A program made the position numbers and the translations under genes. A stretch of 64,000 bases of DNA from Xanthomarina gelatinilytica. Lineage in GTDB: Bacteria; Bacteroidota; Bacteroidia; Flavobacteriales; Flavobacteriaceae. The notes beneath the pieces are model-generated. The model made no database searches, had not been told where the DNA came from, and was given only the letters and a program-made list of their open reading frames with translations. The stretch is from the NCBI RefSeq assembly GCF_000348685.1, contig NZ_ANLA01000019.1, positions 1 through 64,000 of the forward strand. Direction: 5' to 3'. Below are positions 10,381-19,317 of the stretch, in pieces; position 1 is the first letter of the stretch; the number at the start of each line of letters is the position of its first letter.

Positions 10381-11423
10381 TGTATTTTAAAAAGATTCTT
10401 CTTGCAATTGCCCTTATTGGGCTGGTGATCGCTGGTTTGTTTGCAAACTATGTGTATGGTGTGATGTTAGTGGACAACACAGCTTTCAATAACGAACAGG
10501 CTTATATTTATGTGCCTACAAACGCTACTTATACAGATGTTAGGGAGCAATTAAAACCTTTATTGAAAGATATTGAAAAGTTTGATGCCCTGGCCAAACA
10601 AAAAAAATACATAAACAATATCAAAGCTGGACGTTTTATTATAAAAAAGGGCATGAACAATAACGATATTATAAATTCCATAAGAAGCAAAAACGTACCA
10701 TTACAGCTGGCTTTCAACAACCAACCAAACTTAAAGGCTCTCGCTGGTAGAATTTCCATGCAAATTGAAGCAGATAGCTTAAAATTGGTTGAGGTGATGC
10801 ACGATAAGGATTTTCTTGCTGAACATTCCTTTTCTGAAGCTACTGCTTTGGGAATGTACATACCAAACAGTTATGAGTTTTTCTGGAATACCTCTGCAAC
10901 AGAATTTCGGGAAAGAATGTTGAAAGAATACAAGCGTTTTTGGAATGACAATAGAAAAGCCAAAGCTAAAGCCCTAGGGTTAACGCAAACCGAAGTGATG
11001 ACCTTGGCATCTATTGTGCACGAGGAGTCCAAACAGGCTGCAGAACAACCAAGAATTGCAGGTGTGTATTTAAATAGGTTACGGATAGGTATGCCATTAC
11101 AGGCTGATCCTACTTTAAAATTTGCTGCTTATCAGTTGCCAGAATATCAAAACACCGTGATAAAACGTGTTTTAAATAAGCATAAAGACATCAATTCGCC
11201 ATACAATACCTATATGTACGCTGGTTTACCACCAGGATTAATTACCATGCCAGATATTTCTGCCATAGATGCAGTTTTAAATCCAGAAAAGCACCAATAT
11301 CTCTATTTTGCTGCAGATGCCAACAGATTAGGCTATCATAAATTTGCCAAAACCCTTAGTCAACATAATGCCAATGCAAGGGAATATCAAAGGTACTTGT
11401 CTTCACAAGGGATTAATAGATAA
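10380..11423 (+). CDS. mltG: Endolytic peptidoglycan transglycosylase MltG
   Basis: Inner-membrane lytic transglycosylase that cleaves nascent glycan strands and helps set their length. It is 347 residues with one N-terminal transmembrane helix (about 5-25) and a YceG-like domain. The diagnostic region LASIVHEESKQ (near 211-221) holds the catalytic glutamate, followed by AGVYLNRLRIGMPLQADPT. The later SPYNTYMYAGLPPGLI is also typical. The start codon shares one base with the upstream stop. A cell-wall role fits its neighbours dapF and the lysozyme-like gene. Confidence 0.95.
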   Translation: MYFKKILLAIALIGLVIAGLFANYVYGVMLVDNTAFNNEQAYIYVPTNATYTDVREQLKPLLKDIEKFDALAKQKKYINNIKAGRFIIKKGMNNNDIINSIRSKNVPLQLAFNNQPNLKALAGRISMQIEADSLKLVEVMHDKDFLAEHSFSEATALGMYIPNSYEFFWNTSATEFRERMLKEYKRFWNDNRKAKAKALGLTQTEVMTLASIVHEESKQAAEQPRIAGVYLNRLRIGMPLQADPTLKFAAYQLPEYQNTVIKRVLNKHKDINSPYNTYMYAGLPPGLITMPDISAIDAVLNPEKHQYLYFAADANRLGYHKFAKTLSQHNANAREYQRYLSSQGINR

Positions 11424-11425
11424 CC

Positions 11426-12346
11426 TTGGGAAAATATAATAAACATATCGTTACGGCATGTTTGGCTTTTTTTATGGCAAATATTTCTTTTTCACAGAGT
11501 AAGCTAAATCAATTTTTAAAGCCAAGCGATACCTTAAACACTTCTAGACGCAATGCTGTGATAATTACTGAAGCATCCATGGCTACTCTCACTTTGGTAG
11601 GTTTGAACCAGTTATGGTATGCCGATTATCCCAAATCCAAGTTCCATACGTTAAATGATAACAACCAATGGTTGCAAATGGATAAACTAGGACATGTGTT
11701 TTCAGCTTATCAACTTGGTAGGTTAGGAGCCAATACCTTGCACTGGAGTGGAGTAAGTAAACAAGACCAGCTTATTTATGGTTCTACCATTGGTGTTGCT
11801 TTTTTAACAGTTGTAGAAGTTTTTGATGGGTATTCTGAAGAATGGGGCTTTTCGTGGGGAGATATGGCAGCCAATGTTACGGGTGCAGGTTTGTACGTAG
11901 GTCAAGAACTATTATGGAAAGAGCAACGGTTTACCATAAAATATTCGTTTCATAGAACCGATTATGCACCACAGAATCCAGAGGTGTTGGGCAACGGGTT
12001 TTCAGAAGAATTTTTAAAAGATTATAACGGTCAAACCTATTGGTTGAGTATAAATTTGCATGCTTTTTTCAAGGAAAGTAAAATCCCTTCTTGGCTAAAT
12101 GTAGCTCTTGGTTATGGAGCAGAAGGTATGATTTCTGGTTCCAATACCAATGATAACGATGTGGTACAAGAGCAAAACCCTTATAGGCAATTCTATTTAA
12201 GTTTGGATCTGGATTTAACTCGAATAAAGACAAATTCACATGTTTTAAGAACAATTTTTGACGTTTTTAACGTGATAAAAGTACCTTTTCCAGCCTTGGA
12301 GTTTAACGATAAAAATGGCATAAAGTTCCATGGAATCTACTTTTAG
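11426..12346 (+). CDS. DUF2279 (YfiM-like) family secreted or outer-membrane protein
   Basis: A 306-residue protein of unknown function. From the TTG at 11426 it has a plausible signal peptide ending in NISFSQ. The only ATG nearby (11474) would destroy it, so the TTG start, two bases after mltG ends, is preferred. The DUF2279 segment is about residues 40-165 and includes MDKLGHVFSAYQLGR and EEWGFSWGDMAANVTGA. The rest is rich in aromatic, alternating residues as in an outer-membrane barrel. It probably belongs to the dapF-mltG transcript. Confidence 0.75.
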   Translation: MGKYNKHIVTACLAFFMANISFSQSKLNQFLKPSDTLNTSRRNAVIITEASMATLTLVGLNQLWYADYPKSKFHTLNDNNQWLQMDKLGHVFSAYQLGRLGANTLHWSGVSKQDQLIYGSTIGVAFLTVVEVFDGYSEEWGFSWGDMAANVTGAGLYVGQELLWKEQRFTIKYSFHRTDYAPQNPEVLGNGFSEEFLKDYNGQTYWLSINLHAFFKESKIPSWLNVALGYGAEGMISGSNTNDNDVVQEQNPYRQFYLSLDLDLTRIKTNSHVLRTIFDVFNVIKVPFPALEFNDKNGIKFHGIYF

Positions 12347-12388
12347 GAACACTTAATCGATTAATTTTCAGATATTAAAAAAATGTGC

Positions 12389-12396
12389 TATCTTTG
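12389..12396 (+). promoter_or_regulatory. -7 promoter box for the lysozyme-like gene
   Basis: TATCTTTG, 58 bases before the ATG at 12454. A 12-base perfect palindrome TTAATCGATTAA (12353-12364) lies upstream and could be an operator. Confidence 0.45.
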
Positions 12397-12453
12397 CATG
12401 CTGAAATTTTCAAGTAATTATCACATGGATTTTTACTGAAGAAATTTAAAGAT

Positions 12454-13119
12454 ATGATAAAAAATATTGGAAGTTATTTAGCCCTATCACTTACAATATG
12501 TTTCTTATTGTTTGGATCGATTTACATGAATAAATCGGTTAAAGAAAAAAACTACACATCACCAAGATATGCGTCTAACGATGTTGATCATGGCGAAGTT
12601 GTCCAAGACAACTTATTTCCTGTACACGAACCTCAAGTACCTTATTCCCCTACCTTAGGAAAATCCTTAATTGGTTTTAAAGAAGCCCTGGGATTTAAGG
12701 AATCTGGTGGTGATTACTTTACAGTTAACACCTTAGGTTATCTGGGGAAATATCAATTTGGAAAAGAAACCCTAAAGTTGATAGGCATTCACAATCCGGT
12801 TCATTTTTTAAGCAATCCAGAACTACAGGAAAAAGCTTTTATTGCAAATGCTGAACGTAATAAATGGATTTTAAGGAAAGACATCAAGCGTTTTTCCGGA
12901 AAAGTCTTAAATGGAACTAAGATAACAGAATCAGGGATTTTGGCAGCTGCACATTTAGCTGGACCAGGAAATGTCAAAAAATATTTAAGAAGTTATGGAG
13001 CCAATGGCTTTAAGGATGCCTACGGAACTTCTATTTCTTATTACATAAAAAAATTCTCTGGTTACGATACGTCTAAAATCAAACCCAACAGAAAAGCCAA
13101 AGTAAAACATTCGGCTTAG
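12454..13119 (+). CDS. Lysozyme-like (transglycosylase-fold) exported protein
   Basis: A 221-residue protein with an N-terminal signal anchor (about 7-26) and a compact domain from about 70 to 205. FKESGGDYFTVN followed by GYLGKYQFG resembles the E-S-G-G active-site region and substrate-binding loop of lytic transglycosylases; the glutamate near residue 89 would be catalytic. GILAAAHLAGPGNVKKYL is the matching C-terminal helix. The tail is strongly basic (KIKPNRKAKVKHSA). It is probably a periplasmic cell-wall hydrolase; activity is inferred from the motif only. A strong terminator hairpin for this gene lies inside the end of the convergent gene next door. Confidence 0.7.
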   Translation: MIKNIGSYLALSLTICFLLFGSIYMNKSVKEKNYTSPRYASNDVDHGEVVQDNLFPVHEPQVPYSPTLGKSLIGFKEALGFKESGGDYFTVNTLGYLGKYQFGKETLKLIGIHNPVHFLSNPELQEKAFIANAERNKWILRKDIKRFSGKVLNGTKITESGILAAAHLAGPGNVKKYLRSYGANGFKDAYGTSISYYIKKFSGYDTSKIKPNRKAKVKHSA

Positions 13120-13122
13120 ATT

Positions 13123-13839
13123 TTATTCTTTATGAATAATAAATAGTGTAGGTCTTTTGTGAAGGTCTACACTATTTTTTTTCCATGCTGCTACTGTTTG
13201 TGTTTTTATGTATTCGCTATCTAAAGTAATGTCACAGGCCACACAAACCAGTGTCATGTCGTTTAAAGCCTGACAAATATCTTCCAGCAATTTGTTGTTT
13301 CTATAAGGTGTCTCTATGAACGATTGCGATTGGTTTTGGCTGTAGGACAGTTGTTCCAAACGTTTCAATTCTTTTTTTCTTTCCACTTTATCAATAGGTA
13401 AATAGCCGTTAAAGGCAAAACTTTGACCATTCATACCAGAACTCATATGAGCCATAACAATGGAGGAAGGACCAACCAATGGAACCACTTGAATGTTTTG
13501 TTTGTGTGCCAACATGACCACATCTGCTCCAGGGTCTGCAATGGCTGGACAGCCGGCTTCAGAAAGCAAACCAACGTGCTTGCCTTGTAGACAAGGCTCT
13601 AAAAAATCAGGGAGTTCACTGGGATCCGTAAATTTGTTTAAAAGGAATATCTGTAAGCTAGCTTGTTTTTTGCTTGGTTTTATTTGTTTTATAAAACGTC
13701 TGGCAGTTTTTTCGTTTTCAACAATGTAAACATCTACTTGTTCCACAATTTTTTTTACTGAAATTGGTAAAACTTCCAATGGAGCAGTATCTCCAAGAGT
13801 GGTAGGTATCAAGTATAGTTTTCCGTAAGGGCTTGTCAT
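13123..13839 (-). CDS. SAM-dependent methyltransferase, RsmI/tetrapyrrole-methylase family
   Basis: A 238-residue protein with the tetrapyrrole-methylase fold as used by RsmI, which 2'-O-methylates 16S rRNA C1402. Matching regions are LYLIPTTLGDTAPLEV (start), VYIVENEKTARRFI, LLSEAGCPAIADPGADVV and PLVGPSSIVMAHMSSG. It is shorter than E. coli RsmI (286) and lacks its C-terminal region. Bacteroidota often carry this short paralogue, so the true rRNA target is uncertain. It is 3 bases from the convergent lysozyme-like gene and 7 from the sugar-dehydrogenase gene upstream, suggesting co-transcription. Confidence 0.8.
   Translation of the reverse strand: MTSPYGKLYLIPTTLGDTAPLEVLPISVKKIVEQVDVYIVENEKTARRFIKQIKPSKKQASLQIFLLNKFTDPSELPDFLEPCLQGKHVGLLSEAGCPAIADPGADVVMLAHKQNIQVVPLVGPSSIVMAHMSSGMNGQSFAFNGYLPIDKVERKKELKRLEQLSYSQNQSQSFIETPYRNNKLLEDICQALNDMTLVCVACDITLDSEYIKTQTVAAWKKNSVDLHKRPTLFIIHKE
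13141..13184 (+). terminator. Terminator of the lysozyme-like gene, inside convergent coding sequence
   Basis: Perfect 11-bp arms AAATAGTGTAG (13141-13151) and CTACACTATTT (13167-13177), then a T run on the plus strand. It acts in the direction of the gene ending at 13119 but overlaps the last 15 or so codons of the minus-strand methylase gene. Confidence 0.7.
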
Positions 13840-13846
13840 TGATTCG

Positions 13847-15262
13847 TTATTTGATAAGGAGTTTATGAGTTGTTTTAGAACCAGATTTTGAGATTACCTC
13901 TGTTAAATACAAACCTGCGGCTAAGGATTTGGTATCTATGTGAATTTCAGAAGCTGTATTTTTTGTAATGGATTTTATAAGTTTACCTTGAAGGTTATAA
14001 ATATGTATGGATTCAATGACAATTTGTGGGTTGTTGCTTTTAACAATAAACGAATTGCTGGCAGGATTTGGGTACATTTTTATTTGTAATAAAGTGTTTT
14101 CTGCAATTCCCAAACTGGCATCCAATATTCTATAAATATTTCCTGAGTCTATTCCAGCTATGTATATTTCGCCAGTCACATCTTCACCAAAACCAGTCCA
14201 GCCATTGCCGGAAAAGGGTTCTGTAAAAGTCATGTTCCAGGTACCTCCATTGTTTTCCAGGATACCAATTTCATTACTGCAATAATCTGCAAAAAAATAC
14301 AAACCACTAAAATTGGGTTGAGCTGTACCACGATATCTGTAACCTCCAGTAATAGAGCATTTAAAGTTGCCACTAGAGGAATGTGTGTATTGTGAAATAG
14401 GAAAAGTCAATTCGCTGGTGTCGCTAGGACAGTTGCCGGAAGTGTCATATACTTGATTTCCCTCGTAACAACGCCAACCATAATTAACAGCAGCTTGATT
14501 TAAAGGAACCATGTCTATTTCTTCTATCTGTCCTTGACCAACATCTCCAATCCAAAGATCGTGAGTTTGTCTGTCAAAAGAAAACCTCCAAGGATTTCTT
14601 AAACCATAAGCCCAAATTTCAGGCAGGGCATTTGGTTCTTGAGCATTAGGGAATGGGTTGTCTGCTGGAATGGCATAATTTAAACCTCCACTGGAACTGT
14701 TTACATCTATGCGCAGCATTTTGCCTAATAAAGTAGTTAAATCTTGGGCTCTATCTCCTGGGTCTCCACTGGAACCTCCATCTCCAAGCCCAATATATAA
14801 ATATCCATCATTTCCAAAAGCTAAATCGCCACCATTATGGTTGCTATTGGGTTGGCTAACCGTTAATAATATCAATTCTGTGCTTGCACTGGCTGTATTG
14901 GCATTAGGTGGATTTACAGTATATCTAGAAACCACGGTATCGCCATTGTTATCAGTGTAATTTACATAAAAATAACCGTTTGATGCATATTGCGGATGAA
15001 AGGCCAAACCCAACAAACCTCTTTCACCACCACTTAAAACCTTGGAATCTATATCTAAAAAAGAGGTGTTGTTTACAGAGCCATCAGAATTGATTATTTT
15101 AATATGCCCTCCTTGTTCCACAATAAACAATCTATCGTCTCCAGCGTTCCTAATACTTAAAGGATCATTGAAACCAGAAGCAACCAGACCTAGTTCAATT
15201 TCTTGTGAAAAGAGAAAGCATGGAAATAATAAAAGCACTAAAATTGTGGTATGGAATTTCAT
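13847..15262 (-). CDS. Exported PQQ-type sugar dehydrogenase with T9SS sorting tail
   Basis: A 471-residue soluble glucose/aldose-dehydrogenase family beta-propeller. A signal peptide (1-20, ending CFLFSQ) is followed by the propeller (about 25-380) with typical stretches: SGGERGLLGLAFHPQ, NHNGGDLAFGNDGYLYIGLG, QDLTTLLGKMLRIDV and YGLRNPWRFSFD. The last 75 residues form a type A T9SS sorting domain (KMYPNPASNSFIV, ending THKLLIK), so the protein should cross the outer membrane and be anchored or released. Likely oxidises sugars with pyrroloquinoline quinone; cofactor use is inferred from the family. Confidence 0.88.
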   Translation of the reverse strand: MKFHTTILVLLLFPCFLFSQEIELGLVASGFNDPLSIRNAGDDRLFIVEQGGHIKIINSDGSVNNTSFLDIDSKVLSGGERGLLGLAFHPQYASNGYFYVNYTDNNGDTVVSRYTVNPPNANTASASTELILLTVSQPNSNHNGGDLAFGNDGYLYIGLGDGGSSGDPGDRAQDLTTLLGKMLRIDVNSSSGGLNYAIPADNPFPNAQEPNALPEIWAYGLRNPWRFSFDRQTHDLWIGDVGQGQIEEIDMVPLNQAAVNYGWRCYEGNQVYDTSGNCPSDTSELTFPISQYTHSSSGNFKCSITGGYRYRGTAQPNFSGLYFFADYCSNEIGILENNGGTWNMTFTEPFSGNGWTGFGEDVTGEIYIAGIDSGNIYRILDASLGIAENTLLQIKMYPNPASNSFIVKSNNPQIVIESIHIYNLQGKLIKSITKNTASEIHIDTKSLAAGLYLTEVISKSGSKTTHKLLIK

Positions 15263-15340
15263 CTTATTGATATTTTTTGGATTAGTAATACAAATTACAA
15301 AAAATCAAATAAGAAAACTAAAAAATACTCTCAAAGTCAA

Positions 15341-15796
15341 TTATTTAAGCAATTTTTTTGCTATTTGTCCACAGGCTTCGTCTAGCATTTTATAGGTGCT
15401 ATCAAATCCTTGAATGCCTCCTGTATACGGGTCTGGTACGTTATAATTTTGGTTTGGGTAAATTTCATCCAAAATCATTTTTACTTTTTTTAAGTCTTTG
15501 TCGTTCCTGGCAAGTTTTGTTACATTTTTGAAGTTGGATTCATCCATGACATAGATAAGATCAAATGCGTCAAAATCTGCAACAGTAAATTGTCTGCCTC
15601 GTTGATTGGTAATATCCAAACCGTATTTTTCAGCAACTTTAATGGAGCGTTTGTCTGGAAGATCACCCACATGATAATCACCAGTTCCGGCTGAATCTAC
15701 AAAAAACGATTCTTGAGGAAGCTTGGATTTTAAGATACCTTCTGCTAATGGCGAACGGCAAATATTACCTAAACATACCATTAGAATTTTAGTCAT
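15341..15796 (-). CDS. Low-molecular-weight protein tyrosine phosphatase
   Basis: A 151-residue cytoplasmic phosphatase. The phosphate-binding loop is CLGNICRS with nucleophile C8 and R14, at the usual place near the N-terminus. The general-acid loop is VPDPYTGG. Its target here is unknown; in other bacteria such enzymes act on tyrosine kinases of polysaccharide export or on arsenate. It starts 31 bases after dnaA ends, on the same strand, so it may be read from the dnaA promoter. Confidence 0.93.
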   Translation of the reverse strand: MTKILMVCLGNICRSPLAEGILKSKLPQESFFVDSAGTGDYHVGDLPDKRSIKVAEKYGLDITNQRGRQFTVADFDAFDLIYVMDESNFKNVTKLARNDKDLKKVKMILDEIYPNQNYNVPDPYTGGIQGFDSTYKMLDEACGQIAKKLLK

Positions 15797-15826
15797 AATA
15801 GTTTATGATTTATTAATGAATTGAAT

Positions 15827-17254
15827 TTAAACCGATAATTTTTTTGAAAGGTCTTCAACATATTTTCTAAACTGTTTGTCTGTTGAAGTTAAATTGTCCA
15901 CCGTTTTACATGCGTGAAGCACAGTGGCATGGTCTCTTTTTCCAATTTGAGAGCCAATGCTAGCTAAAGACGCTTTGGTGAGTTTTTTGGCAAAAAACAT
16001 GGCCAATTGCCTAGCTTGTACAATATGTCGTTTTCTGGTTTTGGATTGTAGCGTGTCTATATCCATTTGAAAATAATCGGAAACAACTTTTTGGATATAA
16101 TCAATGGAAACTTCCCGTTTGGTGTTTTTGACAAACTTTTCTACAACTTGCTTGGCTAAATCTATGGTTATTTCCTTTTTGTTAAAGGAAGATTGTGCAA
16201 TTAAGGAAATGATGGCTCCTTCCAGTTCTCGAATATTGGATTTAATGTTTTTGGCAACATATTCAATAATTTCTTCAGGCATTTCCACGCCATCACGATA
16301 AAGCTTGTTTTTTAATATGGAAACACGGGTTTCAAAGTCTGGACTTTGCAATTCTGCCGAAAGTCCCCATTTAAACCTGGACAGCAAACGCTGTTCAATG
16401 TCCTGCATGTCTACAGGCGCTTTGTCACTGGTTAAAATAACCTGTTTCCCATTTTGATGCAAATGGTTGAAAATATGGAAGAACACATCTTGGGTACCAG
16501 ATTTACCAGAAAGGAATTGGACATCATCAATAATAAGGACATCTATTATTTGGTAAAAATGGATAAAATCGTTTCGATTGTTCTTTTTAACGGAATCTAT
16601 ATATTGTTGCGTAAATTTTTCAGCAGATATATACAAAACCGTTTTTTCAGGATATTTGTCTTTAATGTCAACACCAATGGCATGAGCTAAATGTGTTTTA
16701 CCCAAACCAACTCCTCCAAAAATAAGCAATGGGTTAAAAGAGGTGCCTCCTGGTTTGGAAGCCACTGCCAATCCCGCACTTCTGGCCAAACGGTTGGAAT
16801 CCCCTTCCAGGAAATTCTCAAAACTGTAATTTGGGTTGAGTTGCGATTCTATTTTAACATTGCGTATTCCAGGAATAATAAACGGATTGCGTAATTCTGG
16901 ATTCTTGTTGTTTAGTGGGATGTCTACATCTTGAGCTTTAACGGCAGATCTGTTGGAACTTGGAATTCTTTCGGTAAAAGGTTGTTTGTTGCCATAAGTG
17001 TTTTCCATTTTAATAATGTAAACAAGTTTGGCCGTTTCCCCCAATTCCTTGGTTAAGGCTACTTTTAAAATTTTAACGTAGTGTTCTTCAAGCCATTCGT
17101 AAAAGAATTTACTAGGTACTTGAATGCTCAAAGATTTATCTGTAAGCTTCACTGCTTTAATTGGTTCAAACCATGTTTTGTAGGCTTGCGGCTGAATGTT
17201 ATCCTTTATGAATTCAAGACAATTATTCCATACCGATTGCGCAGTTACACTCAT
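15827..17254 (-). CDS. dnaA: Chromosomal replication initiator protein DnaA
   Basis: AAA+ ATPase that binds and melts the replication origin. It is 475 residues with all four domains: N-terminal helicase-loading domain (about 1-85), a linker, an AAA+ domain with Walker A GGVGLGKTHLAHAIG and Walker B LIIDDVQFLSGK, and a C-terminal DNA-binding domain with the signature IGKRDHATVLHACK. The 184-base gap upstream holds no clear DnaA box (TTATCCACA or a close variant), so an origin directly beside this gene is not supported. A near-consensus -7 box (CATATTTG, 17326-17333) could drive it. Confidence 0.98.
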   Translation of the reverse strand: MSVTAQSVWNNCLEFIKDNIQPQAYKTWFEPIKAVKLTDKSLSIQVPSKFFYEWLEEHYVKILKVALTKELGETAKLVYIIKMENTYGNKQPFTERIPSSNRSAVKAQDVDIPLNNKNPELRNPFIIPGIRNVKIESQLNPNYSFENFLEGDSNRLARSAGLAVASKPGGTSFNPLLIFGGVGLGKTHLAHAIGVDIKDKYPEKTVLYISAEKFTQQYIDSVKKNNRNDFIHFYQIIDVLIIDDVQFLSGKSGTQDVFFHIFNHLHQNGKQVILTSDKAPVDMQDIEQRLLSRFKWGLSAELQSPDFETRVSILKNKLYRDGVEMPEEIIEYVAKNIKSNIRELEGAIISLIAQSSFNKKEITIDLAKQVVEKFVKNTKREVSIDYIQKVVSDYFQMDIDTLQSKTRKRHIVQARQLAMFFAKKLTKASLASIGSQIGKRDHATVLHACKTVDNLTSTDKQFRKYVEDLSKKLSV

Positions 17255-17438
17255 TATTGTTTTAAAGATTTATACGTTAGTTATTGAAAGAGAAATGGCT
17301 TTCTCTGATTGATTTTATAGCTTGACAAATATGTGAACAAAATTCTTAAAAAAAAAATCAATTGCTATTGAATTTAAAGAAATTTTTTCTCATGTTTATT
17401 GCATTGCCTAAACTACAAAAAATTATTTAAATACTTCT

Positions 17439-17837
17439 ATGAATTTCGACGAAATACCAATAAGAGTGAGATATGGTGAAACAGACCAAATGGGAGTGGT
17501 TCATCATGGAAATTATGCGTTATACCTTGAAATGGGACGAACAGAATGGCTCCGAAAAAAAGGGATTTCCTATCGTGAAATGGAAGAAAGCGGAATCATG
17601 CTCCCTGTTGTTTCTATGAGTTTAAATTTTAAGAAGTCAGCGCTTTATGATGACGTGGTTAAAGTAAAAACTCAGTTAAAAAAAACACCTGCCGTAAGAA
17701 TAGAATTTGACTATGAAATTACCAATCAAGCAGGGGAAATCTTGGTGCAGGCAACAACCGTTTTGGCTTTTATTGACATGAAAACCAAAAGGCCCATAAA
17801 ATGTCCTGATTATATTTTAGGGAAATTAACGGTTTAA
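17439..17837 (+). CDS. Acyl-CoA thioesterase, YbgC/FadM-like hot-dog fold
   Basis: A 132-residue single hot-dog domain protein. The active-site region VRYGETDQMGVVHHGNY with its aspartate and the following LEMGRTEWLRKKG helix are diagnostic for the 4HBT/YbgC group, which hydrolyses acyl-CoAs. The substrate is unknown. It is divergent from dnaA. Its last codons overlap those of the convergent YigZ-family gene by 4 bases, with a palindrome across both stop codons. Confidence 0.9.
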   Translation: MNFDEIPIRVRYGETDQMGVVHHGNYALYLEMGRTEWLRKKGISYREMEESGIMLPVVSMSLNFKKSALYDDVVKVKTQLKKTPAVRIEFDYEITNQAGEILVQATTVLAFIDMKTKRPIKCPDYILGKLTV

Positions 17838-17843
17838 TTTCCC
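17820..17843. terminator. Palindrome spanning the two overlapping stop codons
   Basis: Perfect 10-bp arms GGGAAATTAA (17820-17829) and TTAATTTCCC (17834-17843) with a 4-base loop. It covers the stop codons of the convergent thioesterase and YigZ genes. There is no long T run on either side, so a bidirectional terminator role is likely but not certain. Confidence 0.5.
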
Positions 17844-18454
17844 AGTTCTTTAATGGTCACTTCAAAAATGGATTGAAAACTGTCTTGAACTTTTTGGACA
17901 TTCTTTAATCTTACAGAGATTTCTATTTTACAATCCAATTCCAGGGTTTGATTTATCACTTTTAAGTTTTGCTCTTTAATCACGCGCATCACTTTATTCA
18001 TGTTTTTATAATCAAAGTGAATTTCAAAATGTTTGTTTATGGTTTTGGTAACAATTTTTGATGCTTCCAAAGCCATTTGTGCAGCAGTTTTATAAGCATG
18101 TATCAAGCCACTAACACCAAGTTTGACACCACCAAAATATCTAACTACAACTATGAGTATGTTGGTTACTTCAAACGATTGAATCTGACCATAGATAGGC
18201 ATGCCAGCACTGTTGTTGGGTTCCCCATCATCATTGGCCCTAAATTGAATTTGGTTTTCAAAGGTGCCTATTTGGTATGCATAACACCAATGTCTGGCAG
18301 AATGATGTTGTTTTTTTAAGTTCTCTATATGCCCTTTTACTTCTTCTTCATTTTTCACAGGAAAGGCATAGCCAAAAAATTTACTGTTTTTGTCTTTGAA
18401 TAGGACCTCTGTAGAAGGTTTGGTTATGGTTTTGTAGCTGTCTTTTTTATCCAT
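17834..18454 (-). CDS. YigZ/IMPACT family protein
   Basis: A 206-residue two-domain protein. The N-terminal UPF0029/IMPACT domain (about 15-125) shows HHSARHWCYAYQIG, DDGEPNNSAGMPI and the highly conserved VVRYFGGVKLGVSGLI. The C-terminal half is a small ferredoxin-like DUF1949-type domain. Bacterial members are poorly understood; a link to translation control is suggested by eukaryotic IMPACT only. It overlaps the stop codon of the EamA gene upstream, so the two are translationally coupled. Confidence 0.92.
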   Translation of the reverse strand: MDKKDSYKTITKPSTEVLFKDKNSKFFGYAFPVKNEEEVKGHIENLKKQHHSARHWCYAYQIGTFENQIQFRANDDGEPNNSAGMPIYGQIQSFEVTNILIVVVRYFGGVKLGVSGLIHAYKTAAQMALEASKIVTKTINKHFEIHFDYKNMNKVMRVIKEQNLKVINQTLELDCKIEISVRLKNVQKVQDSFQSIFEVTIKELGN

Positions 18455-19317
18455 TAGGCCAAAGTTACTAATAAGATCGAAATAATGGCCAACCCAACAC
18501 CAATCCAGTTTTTAAAAGATAGTGTCTCTTTAAATAGAGCTAAGCCAATCAACGATGTAAACATGACTATGGCTACATTATTTATGGTGAAAATGGTAGA
18601 ACTCTCCAGTGTTTCGTGATGTAAGGCTTTTAGTAAATAATAGATAGATGCATAATTTACAATTCCTAAAGCCAAACCTCCCAAAATGCTTTGAGGATTG
18701 AATTTAAAATTATTACCAATTATCTTGAACATTAAGATTCCAATTCCAAAGCAAGCAGCAAAGAAAAATATGGTGGACGAAAACAAGGGAATGCCACCAT
18801 CCTGGATATAGGTGGATTCTATAAATTTAATGGAGGTGTCTATTATACCAGAACCTAAGAACAGTATTATGGGAAACAAGAGGTTGCTTTTAAAATGAAA
18901 TGTGGCGTGTTTTTTTACAGACACAAAGTAAACTGCAAACAAAGCAAGTAAAATACCTAGCATTTTTTGAAAACCAGTACTTTCTTGATACATATAAATA
19001 CCAAATATCACAGGAATAATAACACTCATTTTGGTAGCGACCGAAGCGACTGAAAGACCGTTACGCTGCGATGTTATTGCCATGACATTAAATATGGCAA
19101 TAAACAAAAAACCCAGTGCCATTGCTCCAAAAAACCATTGAGACTGCACAATATCATCAACATTTAATGGGTTTTTGGAAGTTATAAAGCCACAAAAACA
19201 AGCCGTTACGTAATTGAATACGATGGCTTGAAGCGTATTTATTTTAAACCTATCAAATAACTTGAAGATGATAAAAATAAAGGTAGAAGCTAGAATACTT
19301 AATAATAAATAAATCAA
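18454..19317 (-). CDS. EamA-family (DMT superfamily) membrane transporter
   Basis: A 287-residue inner-membrane protein with about ten hydrophobic helices in two EamA halves (about 1-130 and 145-285). Features include ATKMSVIIPVIFGIYMY at the first half and LIGLALFKETLSFKNWIGVG near the end, the usual conserved glutamate helix. Relatives export or import small metabolites; the substrate cannot be read from the sequence. It overlaps both the HAD gene upstream (4 bases) and the YigZ gene downstream (1 base), within a tight minus-strand run from ribD. Confidence 0.87.
   Translation of the reverse strand: MIYLLLSILASTFIFIIFKLFDRFKINTLQAIVFNYVTACFCGFITSKNPLNVDDIVQSQWFFGAMALGFLFIAIFNVMAITSQRNGLSVASVATKMSVIIPVIFGIYMYQESTGFQKMLGILLALFAVYFVSVKKHATFHFKSNLLFPIILFLGSGIIDTSIKFIESTYIQDGGIPLFSSTIFFFAACFGIGILMFKIIGNNFKFNPQSILGGLALGIVNYASIYYLLKALHHETLESSTIFTINNVAIVMFTSLIGLALFKETLSFKNWIGVGLAIISILLVTLA

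Noticed and set aside
17255-17438. Replication origin next to dnaA
   Set aside because: No DnaA-box cluster and no clear unwinding element beyond the general AT richness.
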